From: an uncultured Eubacteriales bacterium
GTDB lineage: Bacteria; Bacillota; Clostridia; Oscillospirales; Oscillospiraceae
Direction of reading: 5' to 3'
Assembly: GCA_949296115.1 (NCBI GenBank)
Contig: CASFNR010000024.1
Location: 1-43,731, forward strand
Length of the DNA: 43,731 bases
In this document: positions 1-7,681 of the stretch, one piece after another
Numbering within the stretch: position 1 is the first letter of the stretch
Layout: each line of letters opens with the position of its first letter
Notes under the pieces: generated by a model
Seen by the model: only the letters and a program-made list of their open reading frames with translations
Database searches by the model: none
Told to the model about the DNA's origin: nothing
Translations under genes and position numbers: made by a program

Positions 1-16
1 GGAGGGCTATAAGAAG

Positions 17-211
17 ATGATCGCCGGACAGAAGTGCCAGCTCCGGGCGGCCATGCTCCATACTTATTACCGGAACCTGGAACACAAGCAGATCCGGCAG
101 TATGAGATGGAGAACTTTCTGCAAATGTATCAGGCCTACAAGGCCATGCACGGAAACAGTTTCATTGACGAAATTCACGAGGAAGTGACCTCGTGGAAAA
201 TTGTGACTTAA
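17..211 (+). CDS. Small phage-type protein upstream of a holin
   Basis: This ORF encodes 64 residues of unknown function, rich in Tyr, Met and charged residues, with no membrane segment. A GGAGGG ribosome site lies at 1-6, ten bases before the chosen ATG, so the gene may be complete. The frame is also open to the window edge, so a longer gene truncated by the window is possible. It ends 13 bases before a holin gene. That position in a phage late/lysis block is the only clue to its role; I do not recognise the family. Confidence 0.55.
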   Translation: MIAGQKCQLRAAMLHTYYRNLEHKQIRQYEMENFLQMYQAYKAMHGNSFIDEIHEEVTSWKIVT

Positions 212-224
212 GGAGGAAAAGAAC

Positions 225-641
225 ATGGAAATGATCGTGAACGCTTTGATTGACAGCGGGGTTCAGGTTCTGGTGGCGCTGGCGGTGGCGCTGATCGGCG
301 TGGCCGGAACCTGGCTCACCACCCAGATCGGGAAGGTGAAGCAGCTTCAGACGGTGCAGATCGCCGTGGATGAAGCGAAGAACGCAGCCGTCACCACGGC
401 CCTGGAATTACAGCAGACGGTGGTGGATGACCTGAAGGCCGCTGCCGTGGACGGCAAACTGACCAAGGAAGAGATTGCCAAGCTGAAGAATGACCTGCTG
501 GCCATGTCCATGGCGAAGCTGTCCAACGCCTCGGTGAAGGTACTGACCGCCGCCGGCGTGGACATCTCCGCCATCATCACCGGCGCCGGGGAAGCGGTCA
601 TTGCGCAGCTGAAAACCACAGGGGAAGTGTCTGTAAAATAA
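225..641 (+). CDS. Phage holin, LLH family
   Basis: The 138-residue protein has one N-terminal membrane helix (about residues 10-30, rich in Val, Ala and Leu) ending in a TTQIGKVK-like boundary, followed by a long Ala/Lys/Glu-rich helical cytoplasmic part. This is the layout of the Lactobacillus phage LL-H holin family. Holins form membrane lesions that release the phage endolysin at lysis. An AGGAGG site precedes the ATG. No endolysin gene follows within the window; a terminator comes instead. The gene therefore looks like the end of a prophage module whose other genes lie to the left of the window, or like a remnant. Confidence 0.75.
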   Translation: MEMIVNALIDSGVQVLVALAVALIGVAGTWLTTQIGKVKQLQTVQIAVDEAKNAAVTTALELQQTVVDDLKAAAVDGKLTKEEIAKLKNDLLAMSMAKLSNASVKVLTAAGVDISAIITGAGEAVIAQLKTTGEVSVK

Positions 642-695
642 CATTTCCGCATTTAAAAGGGGATGGAATCTGAATCATTTGAAGTCATAATGGGA

Positions 696-730
696 AAGCC
701 CGGTTCAACTTTACGCTGAACCGGGCTTTT
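696..730 (+). terminator. Intrinsic terminator after the holin gene
   Basis: A 12-bp perfect stem (AAGCCCGGTTCA / TGAACCGGGCTT) with a 9-base loop runs into TTTT. It closes the phage-type unit before spoVAC. Confidence 0.85.
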
Positions 731-836
731 AGCTTGGGTTCGTGAGATATGGAGAGATGCGCCTGCTTTTCCGGAAACTGTGCAGAAAGGTATGAAACAA
801 CCGCATCCGGTTATGCTATCGGCAGGAGGAATGGAT

Positions 837-1274
837 ATGACGGAAAAACAATATGCCAAACTGGTGGCGGAAATGAATCCCAAGTCCCCCATGGGGAAGG
901 ATGCGTTCAATGCGTTCTGGATTGGGGGCGCCATTTGCACCCTGGGGCAGGTATTTCAGAACTTGTACAGTTTCTGGGGATTGGAGGAGAAAACCGCATC
1001 CCTGTCTGCGTCTTTGACCTTGATCTGCCTGTCGGCGCTGCTCACCGGCCTGAGCCTGTACGATGACATTGCCCGCTATGCCGGAGCCGGTACGTTGGTG
1101 CCCATTACCGGCTTTGCCAATTCCATCACAGCCCCGGCAGTGGAATTCAAAACCGAGGGCTACATCCTTGGGGTTGGGGGAAAAATGTTCACCATTGCCG
1201 GCCCTGTAATTGTTTACGGTCTGGCAGCCAGTGCCGTGTACGGCCTGGTCTACTGGCTCTGGAACCTGATATGA
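837..1274 (+). CDS. spoVAC: Stage V sporulation protein AC
   Basis: This 145-residue membrane protein matches SpoVAC, part of the inner-membrane channel that moves dipicolinic acid and calcium into the forespore and out during germination. It has the N-terminal KSP-containing stretch, the ICTLGQ helix, the AGAGTLVPITGFANS loop and a C-terminal hydrophobic helix, all typical of the family at its usual length. The start at 837 is favoured by AGGAGGA at 824-830; the ATG at 831 touches that site directly and is too close. The usual partners spoVAD and spoVAE are not beside it. A weak sigma-G-like pair (GTATG at 790-794, TATGCTA at 812-818) lies upstream, but both elements deviate from consensus. 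Confidence 0.85.
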   Translation: MTEKQYAKLVAEMNPKSPMGKDAFNAFWIGGAICTLGQVFQNLYSFWGLEEKTASLSASLTLICLSALLTGLSLYDDIARYAGAGTLVPITGFANSITAPAVEFKTEGYILGVGGKMFTIAGPVIVYGLAASAVYGLVYWLWNLI

Positions 1275-1276
1275 AG

Positions 1277-1306
1277 AACCCCCTGCCGTGAAAACGGCAG
1301 GGGGTT
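1277..1306. terminator. Terminator hairpin between convergent spoVAC and ackA
   Basis: A perfect 13-bp stem (AACCCCCTGCCGT / ACGGCAGGGGGTT) with a GAAA loop sits between the two convergent stop codons. The U tract is short in both directions, so termination strength is uncertain, but the placement fits a bidirectional terminator. Confidence 0.7.
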
Positions 1307-1324
1307 GAACGTGAGAATACTTGA

Positions 1325-2515
1325 TTACTTGGCTGCGTTGACCAGGGCAGCGGTGTCCTGGGCGATCATCAGCTCTTCGTTGGTGGGGATGACCCAAACG
1401 GTAACCTTGGAGTCATCGGCGGAAATGATGGCTTCCTTACCACGGACGTTGTTCTTTTCGGGGTCCAGCTTCACACCCAGGAACTCCAGACCCTGGCAGA
1501 TCCGTGCACGCATGGAGGCGGAGTTCTCGCCCACACCGGCGGTGAACACCAGGCAGTCCAGTCCGCCCAGAGCGGCGGCGTAGGAACCGATATACTTACG
1601 AACCTCATAGGCGAACTTGTCCAGGGCCAGAGCGCAGTCCTCGTTGCCGGCGGCAGCGCCTTCCTCAATATCCCGGAAGTCGGAGGACACGCCGCTGAGA
1701 GCCAGAACGCCGGACTTCTTGTTCAGCATGTTCAGGCACTCGTCGGCGCTCATGCCGTACTTGTTCATCACGAACTGTGCCACAGCGGGATCCAGGTCGC
1801 CGGAGCGGGTGCCCATGGGTACGCCGGCCAGAGGGGTCAGACCCATGGAGGTATCCTGGCACTTGCCGTCCTTCACAGCGGACAGAGAGGAGCCGTTGCC
1901 CAGGTGGCAGTTCACCAGCTTGATGTCGGAGCGGCCCATCAGTTCGATGGCACGCTTGGTGACATACTTGTGGGAGGTGCCGTGGAAACCATAGCGGCGC
2001 AGGGAGTCGTTCTTGTAGTATTCGGTGGGAATGGCGTACCGATACGCAACAGGGGGCATGGTCATGTGGAATGCGGTGTCGAACACAGCCACCTGGGGTG
2101 TGGTGGGCATAACCGCCTGGCAGGCCCGGATGCCCATCAGGTTGGCGGGGTTGTGCAGGGGGCCCAGAGGAATGCACTTCTCGATGGCGGCGATGACCTC
2201 GTCGTTGATGATGCAGGAGTCGAAGAACTCCATGCCGCCGTGCAGGACGCGATGGCCCACGGCATCGATTTCGTCGGTGGACTTGATGACGCCGTCAACG
2301 GGGTCAACCAGAATGGCCAGGACGGCCTGAATCGCCTCGGAATGGGTGGGCATGGGGATGTCCTTGACCACCTTCTTGCCGTTGGCGTTGTGGGTCAGGC
2401 GGCCGTCAATATAGATACGCTCGCACAGACCCTTGGCGGACACCACGCCGGTTTCCGGATCCATCAGCTGGTACTTCAGGCTGGAAGAGCCGGCGTTGAT
2501 AATCAAAATGTTCAT
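1325..2515 (-). CDS. ackA: Acetate kinase
   Basis: AckA interconverts acetate plus ATP and acetyl-phosphate plus ADP; in fermenting Clostridia it yields ATP while excreting acetate. The 396-residue protein starts with the phosphate-binding motif NAGSSSLK (residues 5-12) and shows the family signatures HRVLHGG, FDTAFH, RYGFHGTSHKYV, HLGNGSS and FTAGVGEN near the C terminus. The frame is open far upstream, but AGGAGG at 2525-2530, nine bases before the ATG at 2515, fixes the start. Phosphotransacetylase (pta) is not adjacent. It has its own strong promoter and faces tmcAL. Confidence 0.97.
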   Translation of the reverse strand: MNILIINAGSSSLKYQLMDPETGVVSAKGLCERIYIDGRLTHNANGKKVVKDIPMPTHSEAIQAVLAILVDPVDGVIKSTDEIDAVGHRVLHGGMEFFDSCIINDEVIAAIEKCIPLGPLHNPANLMGIRACQAVMPTTPQVAVFDTAFHMTMPPVAYRYAIPTEYYKNDSLRRYGFHGTSHKYVTKRAIELMGRSDIKLVNCHLGNGSSLSAVKDGKCQDTSMGLTPLAGVPMGTRSGDLDPAVAQFVMNKYGMSADECLNMLNKKSGVLALSGVSSDFRDIEEGAAAGNEDCALALDKFAYEVRKYIGSYAAALGGLDCLVFTAGVGENSASMRARICQGLEFLGVKLDPEKNNVRGKEAIISADDSKVTVWVIPTNEELMIAQDTAALVNAAK

Positions 2516-2540
2516 GGGAAGATGCCTCCTAAAATAGATA

Positions 2541-2569
2541 TTTTCATTTTGGGGAAACCATGGTATGAT
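2541..2569 (+). promoter_or_regulatory. Extended -10 promoter of tmcAL
   Basis: TGG-TATGAT (TATGAT at 2564-2569) forms an extended -10. A poor -35 (TTTTCA, 2541-2546) lies 17 bp upstream. The start point would be near 2576, so this promoter points into the ackA promoter. Confidence 0.5.
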
Positions 2570-2585
2570 AGCCATATCTAGGGAC

Positions 2586-2614
2586 ATTATAGAGTATTTT
2601 TTTTCATTTCTCAA
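2586..2614 (-). promoter_or_regulatory. Sigma-A promoter of ackA
   Basis: On the minus strand TTGAGA (2609-2614) and a perfect TATAAT (2586-2591) are separated by 17 bp. The start point would be near 2579. Confidence 0.8.
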
Positions 2615-2652
2615 CCCCCAAGAAGAAAAAATTTGGCGTGGGAGGCAATAAC

Positions 2653-3828
2653 TTGAAAATTGTTGGGATTGTCTGTGAGTATAACCCTTTTCATATGGGA
2701 CATCAGAAACAGTTTGAGGCTGTCCGGCGGATTTACGGGCCGGACAGCGCCATCGTCTGCGCCATGAGCGGGAATTTCGTGCAGCGGGGGGCGCCGGCGG
2801 TGCTGGACAAAAGCCTTCGGGCAGAGGCGGCGGTGCGCTGCGGGGCCAATCTGGTGGTGGAACTGCCGGTGACGGTGTGCCTGTCCTCGGCGGAGGGTTT
2901 TGCCGCCGGCGGGGTGAAGATTCTGTCCCGACTTTGCGATGCACTGTGCTTCGGCGCAGAGACGGCGGATCGGGATGCCCTGCTGGCCCTGGCGGAAGGG
3001 CTGCTGAGGCCGGACTTTTCCCAATGTCTCCGGGAAAAGCTGGAAGCGGGCTGCTCCTTCCCGGCGGCCCGGCAGGCGGCGCTGGAGGAGCAGGGACTGC
3101 CGGGAGAAATCTTGTCTCTGCCCAACAACATCCTGGCGGTGGAATACTGCAAGGCGATTCTGTCCCAAAATGCCAAGATGGAAATCTTGCCCATTCACCG
3201 TCCGGGCAGCTATCACGCCCGGGAGGCGGACCGGGAAAACCCTTCCGCAACAGCGGTGCGGGAACGAATGACGGCGGGGCAGCCCTGGCAGGCCTATGTA
3301 CCGGAGGAAGCCCGGACATTGCTCTCCGGTGCGCCGCTGCATACCCTGGAAGCGGGAGAGCGGGCGGTGCTGGCCAGGCTTCGCACCATGACCGATGAGG
3401 ATTATGCGGCGCTGCCCTACGGCAGCGAGGGGCTGTGGCGGAAACTGATGCACGCCGCCCGGAGCCAGGCAGGGCTGGAGCAGGTGCTTCAGGCGGTGAA
3501 ATCCAAGCGCTATACCCGCAGCCGCCTGGACCGGATGGTGATGTGCGCTTTCCTGGGAATCGGTCAGGAGGACCTGAACCGGACGCCCCCCTATGCCCGG
3601 ATTCTGACCTTTGACGGGCAGGGGCAGCAGCTGCTGAATCGGGTGAAGGAGGCGGGTTATTTCCGCAACGCCGGACAGCGGATTCCGGGGCCTTGGTGGG
3701 AGCTGGAGCAGCGGGCGGAGGACTTGTACGGCCTGTTTTCTCTGGGAGAGGTGCCTCCCGCCGGGGGAGAAGCCCGGCGCCGGGTGCGGCGGATTCCGGG
3801 ACGGCTTGACGAAGAAGCCGGGATTTGA
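2653..3828 (+). CDS. tmcAL: tRNA(Met) cytidine acetate ligase
   Basis: TmcAL (YlbM family) activates acetate with ATP to acetyl-adenylate and acetylates cytidine 34 of elongator tRNA-Met, giving N4-acetylcytidine. The N terminus GIVCEYNPFHMGH carries the nucleotidyltransferase HxGH-type signature (H14 and H17). The downstream motifs SGNFVQRG, LPNNILAVEY and a SYHA-containing loop also fit the family, as does the 391-residue length. A TTG start at 2653 is chosen because GGGAGG (2640-2645) lies eight bases before it; the GTG at 2638 overlaps that ribosome site. The gene is divergent from ackA, whose product handles the same substrate, acetate. Confidence 0.9.
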   Translation: MKIVGIVCEYNPFHMGHQKQFEAVRRIYGPDSAIVCAMSGNFVQRGAPAVLDKSLRAEAAVRCGANLVVELPVTVCLSSAEGFAAGGVKILSRLCDALCFGAETADRDALLALAEGLLRPDFSQCLREKLEAGCSFPAARQAALEEQGLPGEILSLPNNILAVEYCKAILSQNAKMEILPIHRPGSYHAREADRENPSATAVRERMTAGQPWQAYVPEEARTLLSGAPLHTLEAGERAVLARLRTMTDEDYAALPYGSEGLWRKLMHAARSQAGLEQVLQAVKSKRYTRSRLDRMVMCAFLGIGQEDLNRTPPYARILTFDGQGQQLLNRVKEAGYFRNAGQRIPGPWWELEQRAEDLYGLFSLGEVPPAGGEARRRVRRIPGRLDEEAGI

Positions 3829-3834
3829 TAGGAT
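3806..3834 (+). promoter_or_regulatory. Promoter for the YitT-family gene
   Basis: TTGACG (3806-3811), a 17-bp spacer and TAGGAT (3829-3834) lie at the very end of tmcAL, so the next gene can be transcribed independently. Confidence 0.5.
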
Positions 3835-3865
3835 AGGGTAAATCGCCCAAGGAGTGTTCGATACC

Positions 3866-4495
3866 ATGTTTTCCTCTTTCCCCAAGTTAAAATTCATCAA
3901 CTGCCTGGCGGCTTTCCTTGCCTCCGGGCTGCAGGCCTTTGGAATGTATAACATCCATGCCTTGTCCGGCGTGACGGAGGGCGGGGTGTTCGGGGTGGTG
4001 CTGCTGTTAAATCACTGGCTCAGCCTTTCCCCGGCGGTATCCAGCTTTATCCTGAACGCCCTCTGCTATGCCCTGGGCTGGCGGACCATGGGCAAAACCT
4101 TCGTGGGCTATTCCCTGGTTGCCTCCTGCGGATATTCGGCGGCTTATCGGATTTGCGAACAATTTCCGCCGCTATGGCCCCAGATTGCCTCTATGCCTCT
4201 GCTGGCGTCCGTTGCCGGAGCCTTGTTCATTGGATTGGGCGCGGGAATGTGTGTCCGGGCGGGGGGCGCCACCAGCGGAGATGACGCCCTGTCCATGAGC
4301 CTCTCCCATTTGACGGGAAAACCCATTGAACGGTTTTATCTGATCTTCGATCTGGTGGTGCTGACCCTGTCTCTGAGCTACATTCCCCTGAGACGGATCG
4401 GCTATTCCCTGCTGACGGTCGCCCTATCCGGTCAGATTATCGGACTGATTCAGAAAATTCCGGGAAAGTACGGAAATCCAGAGAAAACAGCTTAA
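3866..4495 (+). CDS. YitT-family membrane protein
   Basis: The 209-residue protein has about five to six hydrophobic segments. It shows the YitT/DUF161 pattern: an N-terminal helix followed by GMYNIH, the GLGAGMCVRAGGATSGDDALS stretch that is the most conserved part of the family, and a C-terminal TVALSGQIIGLIQ helix. The molecular function of the family is not established. YitT proteins usually carry a C-terminal cytoplasmic DUF2179 domain and are about 280 residues; that domain is absent here, so this is a short form. AAGGAG at 3849-3854 overlaps a possible GTG at 3854 and lies 11 bases before the ATG at 3866, which I prefer. Confidence 0.8.
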   Translation: MFSSFPKLKFINCLAAFLASGLQAFGMYNIHALSGVTEGGVFGVVLLLNHWLSLSPAVSSFILNALCYALGWRTMGKTFVGYSLVASCGYSAAYRICEQFPPLWPQIASMPLLASVAGALFIGLGAGMCVRAGGATSGDDALSMSLSHLTGKPIERFYLIFDLVVLTLSLSYIPLRRIGYSLLTVALSGQIIGLIQKIPGKYGNPEKTA

Positions 4496-4549
4496 TTTTT
4501 TCCCCAAAACCCCGTGAAGAAAGTCCGGAAGAATTGTGAATAATGTTTG

Positions 4550-4578
4550 TTGACATCTACTAAAAATAATGCTACTAT
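4550..4578 (+). promoter_or_regulatory. Sigma-A promoter of the MATE gene
   Basis: A consensus TTGACA (4550-4555), 17 bp and TACTAT (4573-4578) lie 43 bp before the ATG. Confidence 0.8.
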
Positions 4579-4621
4579 CTTGTGCAATTCGATAGAACAA
4601 CCTGCGCAAGGAGGTAGTGAA

Positions 4622-6019
4622 ATGTCTGACAAATCCATGCGTGACCTGACCACCGGCTCTCCCATGAAACTGGTGCTGTCATTCATGCTTCCGCTGCTGC
4701 TGGGCATGGTATTCCAGCAGTTTTACAACATGGTGGATACCGTGGTGGTTGGCAAATTCCTGGGGGTGAAAGCCCTGGCAGGCGTTGGGTCCACCGGCTC
4801 CATCAACTTTCTGGTGCTGGGCCTGTGCAACGGCATCTGCGCCGGCTTTGCCATCCCGGTTGCCCAGAAATTCGGCCAGCGGGATTTTGAGGGCCTGCGG
4901 AAATTCGTGGGCAACATGATCTGGCTGGGGGTGTTCTTTGCGGTGGTGATCACCCTGATTACCACGGTGGAGTGCCGGCGGTTCCTTCTGTGGATGAACA
5001 CCCCGGAGGATACCTTTTCCTATGCTTATTCCTACATTTTCCTGATTTTTCTGGGAATTCCCGCCACCATGCTTTACAACCTGCTGTCGGGAATCATCCG
5101 CTCTCTGGGAGATTCCCGGACGCCGCTTTACTTCCTGGTGTTCTCCAGCCTGCTGAACGTGGTGCTGGATCTGGTGTTCATCCTGTGCTTCCGCATGGGG
5201 GTGGCGGGGGCAGGCTGGGCCACCCTGCTGAGCCAGCTGATCTCCGGCCTGCTCTGCCTGGGCTACATGGCCAAGAACTTCCCGGTGCTGAGACTGAACA
5301 GAACGGACCTGAAATTCGATTGGAGCTATGCCAACCGTCTGCTGGTGATGGGCCTTCCCATGGGAATGCAGTATTCCATTACGGCGGTGGGCAGCATCCT
5401 GCTCCAGACGGCGGTGAATACCCTGGGCGCCAGCGCCATGGCGGCCATGACTGCCGGCGGCAAGGTCAGTATGTTTGCGGTGTGCCCCTTTGACGCCATC
5501 GGCTCCACGGCTGCCACCTTCGCCGGACAGAACATCGGCGCCGGAAAGCCGGAGCGGGTGCATCAGGGTGTCCGGGCGGCTTCGGTGCTGGGCATTGCCT
5601 ATTCCGTTGCCATTCTGGGGGTGCTGACCCTGTGGGGCGGCAATCTGACCACTATTTTCCTGGACCCCGGGGAAGATGCCGGTGAATTGATGAACATCAT
5701 CCAGCTCAGCCGCCGGTTCCTGCTGGCGAACGCCCTGTTCTACATTCCGCTGCTGTATGTGAATCTGCTTCGCTTCACCATCCAGGGGCTGGGCTACTCC
5801 AACCTGGCGGTGGGCGCAGGCGTGTTCGAAATGGTGGCCCGGGGCGTGTTCGGACTGTGCCTGGTGCCCTTCTTCGGATTCGGAGCGGTGTGCTTTGCCA
5901 ACCCGGCGGCCTGGGTGATGGCGGATGTGTTCCTGTTCCCGGCCTATTATGCCTGCCTGAAAAAGCGGGGCTATGTTCCCCGGCGGGAGAAGAAGCACCT
6001 GCCGGTTCGCTGCTCGTAA
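4622..6019 (+). CDS. MATE-family multidrug/sodium antiporter
   Basis: The 465-residue integral membrane protein of about 12 helices belongs to the MATE exporters (MatE domains in two halves), which expel cationic or other small compounds in exchange for Na+ or H+. The first half shows PLLLGMVFQQFYNMVDTVVVG and GVGSTGSI; the second half begins near the GLPMGMQYSITAVG helix and contains AATFAGQNIGAGKPERV, a family signature. AAGGAGG ends nine bases before the ATG at 4622; the frame extends upstream but has no other ribosome site. It is a single-gene unit between its own promoter and terminator. The substrate cannot be read from sequence. Confidence 0.9.
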   Translation: MSDKSMRDLTTGSPMKLVLSFMLPLLLGMVFQQFYNMVDTVVVGKFLGVKALAGVGSTGSINFLVLGLCNGICAGFAIPVAQKFGQRDFEGLRKFVGNMIWLGVFFAVVITLITTVECRRFLLWMNTPEDTFSYAYSYIFLIFLGIPATMLYNLLSGIIRSLGDSRTPLYFLVFSSLLNVVLDLVFILCFRMGVAGAGWATLLSQLISGLLCLGYMAKNFPVLRLNRTDLKFDWSYANRLLVMGLPMGMQYSITAVGSILLQTAVNTLGASAMAAMTAGGKVSMFAVCPFDAIGSTAATFAGQNIGAGKPERVHQGVRAASVLGIAYSVAILGVLTLWGGNLTTIFLDPGEDAGELMNIIQLSRRFLLANALFYIPLLYVNLLRFTIQGLGYSNLAVGAGVFEMVARGVFGLCLVPFFGFGAVCFANPAAWVMADVFLFPAYYACLKKRGYVPRREKKHLPVRCS

Positions 6020-6031
6020 TCAAATGCAGAC

Positions 6032-6064
6032 AATGCCCCCTCTCCGGCCGGAGAGGGGGCATTT
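6032..6064 (+). terminator. Intrinsic terminator after the MATE gene
   Basis: A near-perfect 16-bp palindrome (AATGCCCCCTCTCCGG and its complement) has essentially no loop and is followed by TTT. It is nearly symmetric, so it could act in both directions. Confidence 0.8.
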
Positions 6065-6096
6065 GCGTCCTTTTCGGGAAGAATGTGAACTTCCTG

Positions 6097-6126
6097 TTTA
6101 CACAACACTGGGTTATGTGGTATGAT
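6097..6126 (+). promoter_or_regulatory. Promoter of the exonuclease gene
   Basis: TTTACA (6097-6102), an 18-bp spacer and TATGAT (6121-6126) lie 35 bp before the ATG. Confidence 0.65.
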
Positions 6127-6161
6127 AATCTTAAAGAATAAGAAATACCGAGGTTTGACCA

Positions 6162-7163
6162 ATGGACTATATTGTTTTGGATATGGAGTGGAATCAGCCC
6201 TGGCCCGGTTCTCCCTCTTCGAAAAAGGTGCTTCCGGTTGCCATCCGGGGAGAGATCATCCAGATCGGCGCAGTGCGGGTCACAGAGGACCAGCAGGTGG
6301 CGGATGAATTCCAGATCCTGATTAAACCCAAATATTACCGTCATTTGAACCGACGGGTCAGCAAGCTGACGGGAATCAAGGAAGCCCGGCTGCGGGAGGA
6401 GGGGGTTCCGTTCCCCGAGGCCATGGAGCAGTTCACCCGCTGGTGCGGGGAGGATGTGGTGTTCCTGACCTGGGGCTTTGATGACATTGGGATTCTCCGG
6501 GAAAATCTGGAGCTGTTCGGCCTGGATACCGGTTTTACCCAGCGGTGGTACAACGCCCAGATGATGTTCAATGCCCAGACCGATGGTTCCAACGCCCAGA
6601 AAGCGCTGAAAACCGCGATGGAGATGTTTGGCATCGAGCCGTCCCGCCCGGCCCATGACGCCCTGGGCGACGCCTACCATACGGCGCTGATCTGCGCCCG
6701 GCTGGACCTGCGCAGGGGCGCCCAGGAATATGAGGAGGCCCTGAAGAGCCATGAAAACGGCTTCCATGGTGCGGAGCTTCCCGGCTGTATTGCCCGGAAG
6801 GTATTTTATGACTACGCTGACAAGCGGGCGGCACTGGCTGCCATGGCGGGGGAGGAAAACAAGTGCCCTGTCTGCGGCGGCAGAATGCTGGGGTCCCGGT
6901 GGTTTGCCCAGCCGGGGCACCGGTATATGGACCTGGCATCCTGCCCGGAGCATGGAAAATTCCTGATTCGGGTTCGGCTGTCCCTGCAGCCGGATGGGCT
7001 GACCCGGGTCAGCCGTCTGACCTATGAAGCCACCTCCGAGGCGGCTCAGGTCTACGCCCGCCGGGCGGAGAAGGCGGACCCGGAGGAGGGGGGACGTCCC
7101 CGCCGCCGCAGACGCCGCCGGAGCGCTCCCAAAACCGAACCCTCAGACGCCTCCGAAACCTAA
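6162..7163 (+). CDS. DEDDh 3'-5' exonuclease with zinc-ribbon-like and Arg-rich tail
   Basis: The first 190 or so residues form an RNase T/DEDDh exonuclease domain of the KapD/ERI-1 type: D7 and E9 in LDMEW (ExoI), the WGFDDIG motif (ExoII) and H165-x4-D170 in AHDALGD (ExoIII). Such enzymes trim 3' ends of RNA or DNA with two metal ions. After the domain comes a Cys-rich part (CPVCGG and later CPEHGK) that looks like a zinc ribbon, then a strongly basic tail with seven consecutive Arg near the end. These additions suggest nucleic-acid binding, which is inference. GAGG lies eight bases before the ATG. The stop overlaps that of spmB, convergent, with no terminator between. Confidence 0.8.
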   Translation: MDYIVLDMEWNQPWPGSPSSKKVLPVAIRGEIIQIGAVRVTEDQQVADEFQILIKPKYYRHLNRRVSKLTGIKEARLREEGVPFPEAMEQFTRWCGEDVVFLTWGFDDIGILRENLELFGLDTGFTQRWYNAQMMFNAQTDGSNAQKALKTAMEMFGIEPSRPAHDALGDAYHTALICARLDLRRGAQEYEEALKSHENGFHGAELPGCIARKVFYDYADKRAALAAMAGEENKCPVCGGRMLGSRWFAQPGHRYMDLASCPEHGKFLIRVRLSLQPDGLTRVSRLTYEATSEAAQVYARRAEKADPEEGGRPRRRRRRRSAPKTEPSDASET

Positions 7164-7681
7164 GAAAACAGCAGCCGCACCGACCAGGAAGCCACGAAAA
7201 ATCCCACAAAGTCCGCAAACAGGGCGGCTGGGATGGTATAGCGGGTTTTTTGAATTCCCGCCGCTCCGAAATAGACGCTGATGGTGTAGAAGGTTGTCTC
7301 TGTGGAGCCGAGCATTACGGCGGCGGTCCGCCCGATGGAGGAGTCCACCCCGTACCGGGTCATCAGTTCTGCTCCCACGGCCAGGGCGGCGCTGCCGCTG
7401 ATGGGGCGGACCAGCACCAGCAAGGCCGTCTCCGGGGGGATTCCGAACCAGGAAAAGACCGGGCGGAGCCAATGACTGAGCAGTTCCGCTGCGCCGGAGG
7501 CGCGAAGCATGTGGACGGCGGTCAAAAGCAGAATCAGGGCGGGAAGGATGGTGACGAGCAGCCGCATTCCCTCCGCCGCACCGCCCAGCAGAATGTCGTA
7601 GGCATTTTCCCTCCGGCGCAGGGCCAGCGCGGCCGTCAGGAAGAGAATGCCGGGAACCAGATAGTCTGTCATGATCTGCAT
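7160..7681 (-). CDS. spmB: Spore maturation protein B
   Basis: SpmB works with SpmA in the dehydration and maturation of the spore core. The 173-residue membrane protein has the nucleoside-recognition (Gate) type fold, with the motifs NAYDILLGGAAEG, LVRPISGSAA and the very characteristic GSTETTFYTISVYFGAAGI. It follows spmA directly. Two starts are possible: ATG at 7681, or ATG at 7672, which makes an ATGA overlap with the spmA stop; both lie behind a weak GGGGCGGG site. The gene is convergent with the exonuclease gene and the two overlap by three bases at their stops. Confidence 0.9.
   Translation of the reverse strand: MQIMTDYLVPGILFLTAALALRRRENAYDILLGGAAEGMRLLVTILPALILLLTAVHMLRASGAAELLSHWLRPVFSWFGIPPETALLVLVRPISGSAALAVGAELMTRYGVDSSIGRTAAVMLGSTETTFYTISVYFGAAGIQKTRYTIPAALFADFVGFFVASWSVRLLFS

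Noticed and set aside
1325-3850. An 841-codon open frame that would fuse a Pro/Arg-rich sequence to acetate kinase
   Set aside because: The part beyond 2515 is antisense to tmcAL, of low complexity, and ackA has a clear ribosome site and promoter at the shorter start.
4679-5998. A 439-codon frame antisense to the MATE gene
   Set aside because: His/Gln/Gly-rich shadow of a GC-rich gene, without ribosome site or promoter.
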